From Thermomicrobiaceae bacterium (lineage in GTDB: Bacteria; Chloroflexota; Chloroflexia; Thermomicrobiales; Thermomicrobiaceae), in NCBI GenBank assembly GCA_007123655.1, contig SKKR01000484.1, positions 1 to 5,663 of the forward strand: a stretch of DNA of 5,663 nucleotides, given 5' to 3'. The notes below the pieces were generated by a model. That model was not told where the DNA came from. It saw only the letters and a list, made by a program, of their open reading frames with translations, and ran no database searches. Made by a program: the position numbers and the translations under genes. Each line of letters begins with the position of its first letter. Position 1 is the first letter of the stretch. Positions 1 to 5,663 of this stretch are shown here, piece after piece.

Positions 1-90
1 GAGGCCGTCAAAATGGCAACTACCGCGGGATTCGACCGTGTCACCCGGTTCGCCGGTCGCGAACCGATGAAGATTCCCATCGAGAGCTAG
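1..90 (+). CDS. C-terminal end of an unidentified protein (5' truncated)
   Basis: Frame 1 is open from the window edge to a TAG at 88-90 and gives 29 residues. They begin EAVKMATTAGFDRV and end with EPMKIPIES. Codon choice is GC-rich and resembles the neighbouring genes, so this looks like the true end of a gene cut by the window. The AGF-x-x-V pattern resembles ends of several alpha/beta enzymes, including some methyltransferases, but the fragment is far too short to assign a family. It lies 120 bases upstream of the transporter gene on the same strand. No function is claimed. Confidence 0.6.
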   Translation, partial: EAVKMATTAGFDRVTRFAGREPMKIPIES

Positions 91-91
91 C

Positions 92-114
92 CCGGCGGGC
101 GAGACCCCCGGTTT
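92..114 (+). terminator. Possible weak intrinsic terminator after the first gene
   Basis: CCGG at 92-95 and GGG at 97-99 (one bulged C at 96) can pair with CCC at 105-107 and CCGG at 108-111. They enclose a 5-base loop and are followed by TTT at 112-114. It starts 2 bases after the stop codon at 88-90, where a terminator is expected. The stem is short, has a bulge, and the T-run is only three bases, so it may be inefficient or coincidental in GC-rich DNA. Confidence 0.35.
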
Positions 115-199
115 AACCACTGCGGTAAGATGGTTGCCGGGATTCGATCAACCCGTCAACGATGACGCAGGTTGGGGGGCCGCTCTGAGATCCACTGAC

Positions 200-203
200 G
201 AGG
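200..203 (+). promoter_or_regulatory. Ribosome binding site of the MFS transporter gene
   Basis: GAGG lies 7 bases before the GTG at 211. This spacing supports the GTG as the translation start. No convincing promoter was seen in the rest of the gap 115-199. Confidence 0.6.
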
Positions 204-210
204 TCTGCAC

Positions 211-1494
211 GTGAATCTGCGCCAGCATCGCTGGCTGCTCCTGTCAGTCTATATTCCCACCGTCATGTTCACGTTCGGGCAGGGGCTTCTCGTTCCGATT
301 CTGCCGCTTTATGCCGCAGAATACGGCGGATCCTACTCGCTCGCCGGTTTCGTCGTAGCCGCCGGCTGGATCGGGACCATGATCGGCGATGTGCCGGTCG
401 GCATGTTCCTGCGCCGGATCGGGTTCAAGCGCGCGATGATCATCGGCGGTTTCCTGTTTGGCGGCGCGACGATCGCACTCGGCTTTGCCGGAACACCGTT
501 CGAGCTGATTGCGTTGCGCCTGATCGCTGGGATCGGAATCGCCTTCTTCCAGATCTCCCGTCACGCCTTCATTGCCAATCAGGTGCCGGCGGAAATGCGG
601 GGCCGCACCATCGCCGTCTTCGGTGGCATCAACCGGGTCGGCCACTTCATCGGCCCGCTCGTCGGCGGGTTCGTCGCCAGCTTCTACGGGCTCCCGAGCG
701 CGATCATCGTCGGCGGTGTCGTCGTCAGTATCATCGTTCCCATGGCATTCCTGCTGGTCCGCGAACCCAAGATCGAACCGGGTGAAGCGAAGCAGAAGGC
801 GTTCGAGTTCAGCGTCCTGACGGAGGTCATCAGGCACAATCCGCGGGAACTCGCCGCCGGAGGCATAGCGCAGATCTTCGCGCAGATGATCCGGGCCGGT
901 CGGCAGATCGTCATCCCGCTGTACGCCGCCTACGCCGTCGGACTTGACCCGGCGCAAGTCGGACAGGTGGTAAGCGCGTCGCATTTTGTGGAAATGTGGC
1001 TATTTATCCCGGCTGGCGTTATTATGGATCGGTGGGGACGCAAGGCTGCGGCGGTACCATCGTTCACGATTATGGCCACTGGCATGATCCTCGTCCCGTT
1101 CACCGACAGCTATCTGACGTTGATGGGCGTTGCCACGATCATTGGCATCGGACAGGGTATCGGGGCCGGGACGATGATGACGATCGGCGCCGACCTGTCT
1201 CCGCCGGGCCGAGCCGGAGAGTTTCTCGGCGTCTGGCGGCTGATAGGAGACAGTGGCCACGCGGTGGCGCCGCTTGCGATCGGGGCAGTCGCGGACATAA
1301 TAGGACTGTATCTGACCGCCGGGATTGTGGGCGGCCTGGGATATCTCTCGGCGGGAACACTCGCCGCATTCGTTCGCGAGACGCGATGGGACCACGACAA
1401 ATCCGCGTCTGAAACAGAGCAATCGCCGGTGGGAGCGGAGCATGCGGATCAGCGTTCCGTGCGTGGAGAGCAGTCTGGAGAACTCAGGGACTAA
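211..1494 (+). CDS. Major facilitator superfamily (MFS) transporter
   Basis: This 427-residue protein is a typical 12-helix MFS carrier of the inner membrane. It presumably moves a small solute or drug by proton coupling; the substrate cannot be read from sequence. Hydrophobic helices fill about residues 8-184 and 212-388, separated by a charged cytoplasmic loop near 185-211. The loop between helices 2 and 3 carries a motif A variant (G59-D60 through R68, R69, K73, R74). The equivalent loop in the second half is more canonical, with D273-R274-x-G276-R277-K278. Helix 5 has a GPLVGG element near 148-153, resembling motif C of drug/proton antiporters. A hydrophilic tail of about 38 residues, rich in E, S and R, follows the last helix. 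The start is GTG, supported by GAGG seven bases upstream. Efflux is plausible from the motif C-like element, but this is inference. No clear terminator follows. Confidence 0.92.
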   Translation: MNLRQHRWLLLSVYIPTVMFTFGQGLLVPILPLYAAEYGGSYSLAGFVVAAGWIGTMIGDVPVGMFLRRIGFKRAMIIGGFLFGGATIALGFAGTPFELIALRLIAGIGIAFFQISRHAFIANQVPAEMRGRTIAVFGGINRVGHFIGPLVGGFVASFYGLPSAIIVGGVVVSIIVPMAFLLVREPKIEPGEAKQKAFEFSVLTEVIRHNPRELAAGGIAQIFAQMIRAGRQIVIPLYAAYAVGLDPAQVGQVVSASHFVEMWLFIPAGVIMDRWGRKAAAVPSFTIMATGMILVPFTDSYLTLMGVATIIGIGQGIGAGTMMTIGADLSPPGRAGEFLGVWRLIGDSGHAVAPLAIGAVADIIGLYLTAGIVGGLGYLSAGTLAAFVRETRWDHDKSASETEQSPVGAEHADQRSVRGEQSGELRD

Positions 1495-1679
1495 CGGACT
1501 GTTTCCAACCGCTTCCATTGTGTCACTCTGTCACGTACACTTGAAGGGCAGGGTAAGGGGAATGGAACCGCGATTCACCAACCATCGATATTTCCGGCTC
1601 CGCATGTGCTGACGAGCGCGTCATCGTTCATGCACCGATTTCATGACGCGAGCGCGGAGCCACGTCCGAACCAGAGCCT
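1495..1679 (+). promoter_or_regulatory. Intergenic region upstream of lon, likely holding its promoter
   Basis: This gap is long for so compact a window and probably contains the lon promoter. A direct repeat TGTCAC-TC-TGTCAC lies at 1521-1534. A weak ECF-like pair, TGGAAC at 1563-1568 and CGAT at 1586-1589 (17-base spacer), is the best promoter-like match I found, but it is poor. A sigma-70-like GATATT at 1587-1592 has no good -35 partner. There is no CIRCE element (the HrcA operator) and no complete HAIR element (the HspR operator), both common upstream of heat-shock genes. No credible small ORF was found here. Confidence 0.4.
1617..1650 (+). repeat. 8-bp perfect inverted repeat in the lon leader region
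   Basis: CGCGTCAT at 1617-1624 is the exact reverse complement of ATGACGCG at 1643-1650, with 18 bases between. A second, overlapping dyad is TCATG at 1628-1632 with CATGA at 1642-1646. GAGCGCG is also repeated directly at 1614-1620 and 1650-1656. The repeat ends about 30 bases before the lon ribosome binding site. It could be an operator or a leader hairpin; chance in GC-rich sequence cannot be ruled out. Confidence 0.4.
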
Positions 1680-1686
1680 GGAAGGA
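1680..1686 (+). promoter_or_regulatory. Ribosome binding site deciding the lon start
   Basis: GGAAGGA ends 8 bases before the ATG at 1695. The in-frame ATG at 1686 overlaps this site and has no purine-rich site of its own at a proper distance. The ATG at 1695 is therefore the better start. Confidence 0.7.
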
Positions 1687-1694
1687 TGGCACGG

Positions 1695-4142
1695 ATGAGC
1701 AGCCGTTACGACATGTATTCTGCGCGGTACCCGTTACTACCGCTCAAGAATGTGGTGATCTTTCCGAAAAACGTCGTAACGCTCCTGATCGGTAAGACCC
1801 GATCGATTCAGGCCGTCGAAGATGCCATGAGTCGCGACCGGAAGATCGTCGTCGTCTCCCACAGCGAGGTCGGCGTCGACGACCCGGAACCGGAGGATCT
1901 GCACGACGTCGGCACACTGGCCGAAGTGGTATCGATCGAGCATCAACAAGGTGGCAACATTCAGGTCGCCCTGGAGGGTCTTCACCGCGTCAATGTGATC
2001 CAGTGGGACGCCGCCAGGCCGTTTTACACGGTCAAGGCGGAAGAGGCCGTGGAATCACCGGCGGAATCCAACGAGGCACAGACCCTCGTGAATCATCTCC
2101 AGGAACTGGCGCGTCAGTACCAGGAATCGAAAAACGCGTTCGGAGCGGACGCGTTCGATATGATCCAGGCAACCCACGAGCCGTCTCACCTCTCAGATTT
2201 GCTCACGACCCAGCTGATCCGTGACGCGGCCCAGCGGCAGGCGTTCCTCGAAAATCTCGATCCCTGCCAGCGGCTCGAGTTGCTCGCCGTCCACCTGACC
2301 AAAGATCTCGACCTTGCTGCGCTCGAGCAACGTATCAAGGATCGCGTTCGGGAACAGATCGACAAGAATCAGCGCGAGTACTACCTGCGTGAGCAGCTCA
2401 AGGTGATTCACGACGAGTTATCCGGCGAAGGCGGCAACGAGATCGAACAGCTTCGGGAGCGCGTCAAGGAACGCGGGATGCCGGAGAGCATGGAAGAGAA
2501 GGTTCTCAAGGAGATCAGTCGACTGGAGCGGATGCCCTCGGTTTCCGCCGAAGGAACGGTGGTCCGGAACTACATCGATACCGTACTGGCCCTGCCGTGG
2601 TCCGAAGAGTCGCAGGACCGGCTCGATCTGGACGTTGCCGAGAAGCAGCTGAACGACGACCACTACGGGCTCGACCATGTCAAAGAGCGCATTCTCGAGT
2701 TTCTCGCGGTGCGGAAGCTGACGTCCGAGCGGGGAACCAGCGGCGCTTCTATTCTCTGTCTGGTCGGACCTCCCGGCGTCGGCAAGACCAGCCTGGGCGC
2801 TTCGGTTGCGGAATCAATGAACCGGGAAATGGTACGCGTCAGCCTTGGCGGCGTTCGAGACGAAGCTGAGATCCGCGGCCACCGGCGCACGTACATCGGT
2901 GCCTTCCCGGGACGAATCATCAACGCGATGAAGACCGCCGGTACGGTGAACCCGGTCATCCTGCTCGACGAAATCGACAAGATGGCCTCCGACTACCGGG
3001 GAGACCCGGCCGCGGCGATGCTCGAGGTGCTTGATCCGGAGCAGAACCACGCATTCAACGATCACTACCTCGACGCGCCCTATGATCTGTCCAGGGTGCT
3101 GTTCATTACGACCGCGAACTCGCTGAGCCACATTCCACGTCCCCTGCGGGACCGCATGGAGATCATCGAGATCAGCGGGTACACCGAGCACGAAAAGACC
3201 GAGATCGGGCGCCGGCATCTCCTGCCGAAGCAGACCGACATCCACGGGCTCGAGTCCGACCGGATCGAGATCCCGGAGAAAATCTGGCACAGACTGATTC
3301 GTGAATACACCCGAGAAGCAGGCGTGCGAAACCTGGAGCGCCAGGTGGCCGCGGTCTGCCGGAAAGTTGCGGCCGGAGTGGTAAAGGGGCGACGCAAGCG
3401 AATGCGCCTGACCGAAGCGCGGCTAGCGGAGTTTCTGGGTCCGGCTCGATACGGGTTCGAGCACCAGTTCACGGAGAACCAGGTCGGAGTTGCGATCGGG
3501 CTCGGAACCACGGACATCGGCGGAGAGCTGATTCCGGTTGAAGTCGCAGTCATGCCCGGGAAGGGAAACCTGACGATCACGGGTCAGGCCGGGGACGTCA
3601 TGCAGGAATCTGCTCGGGCGGCCTTGAGCTACGCTCGCTCGCGTGCCGAGGCGCTCGGCATCGAGCCGGACTTTCAGGAAAAGGTGGACATCCACATCCA
3701 CCTTCCGGAGGGCGCCACCCCGAAGGATGGACCCTCGGCCGGGATCACCATGGCCACCGCGCTTATCTCGGCGCTGAGCAAGCGTCCGGTTCGCGCGGAT
3801 GTCGCCATGACGGGCGAGATCACGCTTCGCGGCCGGGTGCTCCCGATCGGCGGGCTGAAAGACAAGACGCTCGCCGCGCACCGGATCGGCATCCGCAGGC
3901 TGATCGCCCCGTCCGAGAATGAACGGAATTATGTTGATGTCCCGGAGAAGATCGCGGCACAGGTCGAATTCATCTGGGTCGATAACATGGATCAGGTTAT
4001 CGCTCAGGCGCTCGACTTCACCGAGCAGCCGGAAGAGATCGATCCAACGCTGAAAGAGCAGCTTTCCCACGTTGCGGCGGACGAGTCCGTCTCCGAGATC
4101 AGCGATGTGAGTATCTCTGACGGCGATGTGGCACAGTACTGA
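1695..4142 (+). CDS. lon: ATP-dependent Lon protease (endopeptidase La), bacterial LonA type
   Basis: Lon is a cytoplasmic hexameric AAA+ protease that unfolds and degrades damaged and regulatory proteins. From the ATG at 1695 the protein has 815 residues. The N-terminal substrate-binding domain begins with [13 protein letters not shown] (12-24) and runs to about 205, followed by a charged helical linker (about 205-300). The AAA+ module has Walker A GPPGVGKT (358-365), the pore loop [10 protein letters not shown] (397-406), Walker B VILLDEID (421-428), a likely arginine finger in LRDRME (485-490) and sensor 2 in [10 protein letters not shown] (540-549). The S16 protease domain has Ser681 in PKDGPSAG and Lys724 in GGLKDK, the 43-residue spacing of the E. 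coli dyad Ser679/Lys722. Two oddities are seen: the usual Trp in the GLAWT element is Thr605, and an acidic tail of about 38 residues makes it about 29 residues longer than E. coli Lon after the active site. An alternative start at 1686 adds three residues. Confidence 0.98.
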   Translation: MSSRYDMYSARYPLLPLKNVVIFPKNVVTLLIGKTRSIQAVEDAMSRDRKIVVVSHSEVGVDDPEPEDLHDVGTLAEVVSIEHQQGGNIQVALEGLHRVNVIQWDAARPFYTVKAEEAVESPAESNEAQTLVNHLQELARQYQESKNAFGADAFDMIQATHEPSHLSDLLTTQLIRDAAQRQAFLENLDPCQRLELLAVHLTKDLDLAALEQRIKDRVREQIDKNQREYYLREQLKVIHDELSGEGGNEIEQLRERVKERGMPESMEEKVLKEISRLERMPSVSAEGTVVRNYIDTVLALPWSEESQDRLDLDVAEKQLNDDHYGLDHVKERILEFLAVRKLTSERGTSGASILCLVGPPGVGKTSLGASVAESMNREMVRVSLGGVRDEAEIRGHRRTYIGAFPGRIINAMKTAGTVNPVILLDEIDKMASDYRGDPAAAMLEVLDPEQNHAFNDHYLDAPYDLSRVLFITTANSLSHIPRPLRDRMEIIEISGYTEHEKTEIGRRHLLPKQTDIHGLESDRIEIPEKIWHRLIREYTREAGVRNLERQVAAVCRKVAAGVVKGRRKRMRLTEARLAEFLGPARYGFEHQFTENQVGVAIGLGTTDIGGELIPVEVAVMPGKGNLTITGQAGDVMQESARAALSYARSRAEALGIEPDFQEKVDIHIHLPEGATPKDGPSAGITMATALISALSKRPVRADVAMTGEITLRGRVLPIGGLKDKTLAAHRIGIRRLIAPSENERNYVDVPEKIAAQVEFIWVDNMDQVIAQALDFTEQPEEIDPTLKEQLSHVAADESVSEISDVSISDGDVAQY

Positions 4143-4171
4143 TTGACCCGCATACAATTGATCAGAGCGGA

Positions 4172-4206
4172 AAAACGCCGCGAGGCTGTTCGCCTCGCGG
4201 CGTTTT
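4172..4206 (+). terminator. Strong rho-independent terminator of lon
   Basis: A perfect 15-bp stem pairs 4172-4186 with 4192-4206 around the loop TGTTC (4187-4191). The core arms are CGCCGCGAGGC and GCCTCGCGGCG, flanked by A-tract and TTTT. It starts 30 bases after the lon stop. The A-tract on the left means it could also act on the opposite strand, but no convergent gene is present in the window. It separates lon from the sigma factor gene. Confidence 0.93.
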
Positions 4207-4218
4207 CGCACCTCGATC

Positions 4219-4244
4219 TGTAACATCCCCCGTCTCAATGCGTC
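4219..4244 (+). promoter_or_regulatory. Predicted ECF sigma-dependent promoter (autoregulatory)
   Basis: TGTAAC at 4219-4224 and CGTC at 4241-4244 are separated by 16 bases. An AAC-containing -35 and a CGTC-type -10 at this spacing are the classic signature of promoters read by ECF sigma factors (compare the Bacillus SigW, SigX and SigM families). It sits just after the lon terminator and just before an ECF sigma gene, as expected for a self-activating operon. Transcription would start near 4250-4252, about 18 bases before the GTG start or 33 before the ATG alternative. Confidence 0.65.
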
Positions 4245-4268
4245 GGAACGGGTGAGAAAGGGGATGTT
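4222..4268 (+). repeat. Long imperfect dyad overlapping the ECF promoter and ribosome binding region
   Basis: AACATCCCC at 4222-4230 is the exact reverse complement of GGGGATGTT at 4260-4268. After a symmetrical 2x2 mismatch, TCTCA at 4233-4237 pairs with TGAGA at 4253-4257. Inside that, CGT (4241-4243) can pair with ACG (4248-4250) around a CGGA loop. In RNA this gives a hairpin of about 14 paired positions plus the inner 3 bp. The left arm overlaps the -35 element; the right arm covers AAAGGGGA, the possible ribosome binding site for the GTG at 4269. Confidence 0.7.
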
Positions 4269-4823
4269 GTGCTGAGGGAAGTGATGAGACAGACTACAAG
4301 CGTGGAATCAAAACCTCGTGCCACAGCTTCATTCGATGCAATCGTTCAGGAGTACGAGGCGCCGATCGGCCGGTACCTCTACAGCCTGGTTGGCGACTTC
4401 GAACTGTCTCAGGATCTTAGCCAGGACACGTTCATCTCCGCCTATCAGGCGTATGATCCGGACAAGATCCACAACCTCTCGGCCTGGCTCTACCGCATCG
4501 CCACGAACAAGGCGATGAGCTACTTCCGACGGCGAAAGATCCTCAGCTGGGTGCAGCTCGATCATCTGATGGACGCCGGCAAGGATCCAAGCGTCGAAGG
4601 GCACGGGGAATGGGTCGCCACCAGTCACGCAGTACAACAGGCCCTGAACCAGCTCGAGCCGGACCAGCGCGCCTGCCTGCTACTTAAAGCGGCCGGCTTT
4701 TCTCACGACGAGATTGCCGGCCAGCTGGGTTGCTCACCCGGCGCGGCGCGAACGCGGCTGTCCCGTGCACGGGACGCGTTCCGGGCACACTACGGCGGCA
4801 CGCGTGAGACGGAGGGCCGCTAG
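4269..4823 (+). CDS. ECF-family RNA polymerase sigma factor
   Basis: This 184-residue protein has the two-domain build and length of an extracytoplasmic function (ECF, sigma-70 group 4) sigma factor, which directs RNA polymerase to a stress or envelope regulon. Region 2 spans about 22-92. It includes DLSQDTFISAY (49-59), the core-binding helix, and AWLYRIATNKAMSYFRRRK (72-90), which contacts the -10 element. Region 4 spans about 121-175. Its helix-turn-helix FSHDEIAGQLGCSPGAARTR (144-163) would read the -35. The linker is short and there is no region 3. Two starts are possible: the GTG at 4269 with AAGG 7 bases before it, and the in-frame ATG at 4284 with GAGG 6 bases before it. Sequence alone does not choose; the longer form is given. 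The anti-sigma gene begins 2 bases after its stop, so the two are almost certainly co-transcribed and translationally coupled. The ECF group and target genes are not identified. Confidence 0.95.
   Translation: MLREVMRQTTSVESKPRATASFDAIVQEYEAPIGRYLYSLVGDFELSQDLSQDTFISAYQAYDPDKIHNLSAWLYRIATNKAMSYFRRRKILSWVQLDHLMDAGKDPSVEGHGEWVATSHAVQQALNQLEPDQRACLLLKAAGFSHDEIAGQLGCSPGAARTRLSRARDAFRAHYGGTRETEGR
4811..4816 (+). promoter_or_regulatory. Ribosome binding site of the anti-sigma gene
   Basis: GGAGGG lies inside the end of the sigma factor gene, 9 bases before the ATG at 4826. This supports that start and suggests coupled translation of the pair. Confidence 0.75.
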
Positions 4824-4825
4824 TC

Positions 4826-5663
4826 ATGGAATGCCACGAAGCACGAAAAGCCATTCCAGCACTGATAGACGGCTTGCTCGACCACGAAAAAGAGTTCCTC
4901 GTTCGCCAGCACATCAACGGCTGCACCGACTGCCATGCGGTCCACCAGCAATTCGAACAGGACGAGCTTGCGCTCAATCAGTACGTCCGCCGTGCGCCGT
5001 ATGCTCCGGTCGCCCGCGACGTGATCGAACATATCGAACGAAACCGGAGCCCGTGGTGGGACGCCTTTCGCGCCGGGAGCTACCGGCTGGCGAGTGTCGC
5101 CGGGTTGTTGCTGGTCGTGCTGATTGTCGGCGCGGGCGCCTGGGCACTTCGGGAAATGGCGACCACCGGTACCGGAGACGACGCCAGCCCACAGCAGGAC
5201 GTGACGCTGGGTAGCGCCGACGACCAGGGAACAGACGACTCGCTTCAGAACGAGCCCAGGGTGATCGGGGAAGATGAGATCGACCTGATCATCGACCAGC
5301 TCGACGAGGCAGGACTCGTCTTCGAGACCGACGCAGTAAGCGAAACCGAGGAGTACACCGTCGAGTTTGGCAGGATCGCGTTCGACCGGCACCTGACTCT
5401 GCTTGAATACCAGATTACGGATATGGCCGAAGAGACGCAGTTCATGATCGGCGTGGCTGCCGGAGACGGCGGCGGCGCCCGGCAGTTCGGTGATGGCCGG
5501 TTTCCTCTCGAGGGATGGGCAGCGTTTCCCGCGATTGAGCCAGACACCGAACTTGTCTACCTTCAGGACGGCGAGACCATCGGCCGGAACGCGCGGAACA
5601 CGTATGAAATGCCGGTCGATCTCTCGGCGATCTCGACCACGGCTGACGATACGCGCACTTATC
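4826..5663 (+). CDS. Membrane-anchored zinc-finger anti-sigma factor (3' truncated)
   Basis: The reading frame is open from the ATG at 4826 to the window edge, giving 279 residues with no stop. The N-terminus is a zinc-finger anti-sigma (ZAS) domain with Cys3, His29, Cys33 and Cys36, the last three forming H-x3-C-x2-C. This domain holds the partner sigma factor inactive in the cytoplasm. A single transmembrane helix follows at about 86-108 (rich in L, V, G and A), so the remainder is outside the membrane. Residues 112-160 are an acidic, low-complexity linker with many D, Q, G and S. From about 175 the sequence alternates hydrophobic and polar residues, suggesting a beta-rich sensor domain of unknown family; a resemblance to the DUF4179/DUF5643 type found in other anti-sigma proteins is only an impression. 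The start is supported by GGAGGG 9 bases upstream and by the 2-base gap after the sigma gene. Release of the sigma factor probably follows a signal outside the membrane or zinc-site oxidation. Confidence 0.9.
   Translation, partial: MECHEARKAIPALIDGLLDHEKEFLVRQHINGCTDCHAVHQQFEQDELALNQYVRRAPYAPVARDVIEHIERNRSPWWDAFRAGSYRLASVAGLLLVVLIVGAGAWALREMATTGTGDDASPQQDVTLGSADDQGTDDSLQNEPRVIGEDEIDLIIDQLDEAGLVFETDAVSETEEYTVEFGRIAFDRHLTLLEYQITDMAEETQFMIGVAAGDGGGARQFGDGRFPLEGWAAFPAIEPDTELVYLQDGETIGRNARNTYEMPVDLSAISTTADDTRTY

Noticed and set aside
244..984. 246-residue open frame on the minus strand inside the transporter gene
   Set aside because: It is antisense to a clear MFS gene, its product is dominated by D, E and R as expected from GC-rich shadow frames, and it has no recognisable domain.
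1471..1503. CAGTC/GACTG pairing at the end of the transporter gene as a terminator
   Set aside because: Only 5 bp with a loop of about 20 bases and a three-base T-run; too weak to call.
1540..1545. CTTGAA, resembling the -35 of sigma-32 heat-shock promoters or half of a HAIR operator
   Set aside because: No CCCCAT-type -10 follows at the right distance and there is no ACTCAAG partner arm.
1325..1612. 95-residue plus-strand frame spanning the end of the transporter gene and the gap before lon
   Set aside because: Most of it is an out-of-frame shadow of the transporter; the part in the gap has no ribosome site support or domain features.
3423..4238. 271-residue open frame on the minus strand across the lon end and terminator
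   Set aside because: It opposes the Lon protease domain and would be translated through the perfect terminator stem; no family resemblance seen.
4244..4249. CGGAAC as an alternative ECF -35 element upstream of the sigma gene
   Set aside because: No -10 element lies 15-17 bases downstream, and it would place the start of transcription inside or after the start codon.
4714..5214. 166-residue plus-strand frame overlapping the sigma and anti-sigma genes
   Set aside because: It is out of frame with both clear genes and is rich in R, P and S, typical of a shadow frame in GC-rich DNA.

Overview
The window is bacterial chromosomal DNA. It is GC-rich, densely coded, and all recognisable genes lie on the + strand. 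Nothing seen fixes the phylum. The intact lon gene, the ECF sigma/zinc-finger anti-sigma pair and the codon choice would suit a high-GC environmental lineage; Chloroflexota is one possibility, but that is a guess. No mobile elements, tRNA or rRNA genes, or CRISPR arrays were seen.

Layout. Positions 1-90 hold the last 29 codons of an unidentified gene, followed by a short GC-rich hairpin that may end its transcript. Positions 211-1494 encode a 12-helix major facilitator superfamily (MFS) transporter with a GTG start. A gap of about 200 bases (1495-1694) then precedes lon and holds an 8-bp inverted repeat and some short direct repeats. Positions 1695-4142 encode a complete ATP-dependent Lon protease with all ATPase and Ser-Lys protease motifs. 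A perfect 15-bp stem terminator with a T-run (4172-4206) closes lon.

The most interesting part is 4219-5663. It contains an ECF sigma factor (4269-4823) and, 2 bases after its stop, a membrane-anchored zinc-finger anti-sigma factor (4826 to the window edge, 3' end missing). The pair is preceded by a textbook ECF-type promoter, TGTAAC-N16-CGTC, which implies autoregulation. A long imperfect dyad (4222-4268) overlaps the -35 element on its left and the ribosome-binding region on its right. The predicted transcription start lies inside the dyad. Read-through RNA from lon could therefore fold and hide the ribosome-binding site, while RNA from the ECF promoter would lack the left arm and could not fold that way.

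How they may work together. Lon degrades misfolded and regulatory proteins in the cytoplasm. The sigma/anti-sigma pair senses a signal through the membrane and redirects RNA polymerase. Their adjacency suggests a stress theme, but the terminator and separate promoter show they are not one simple operon.
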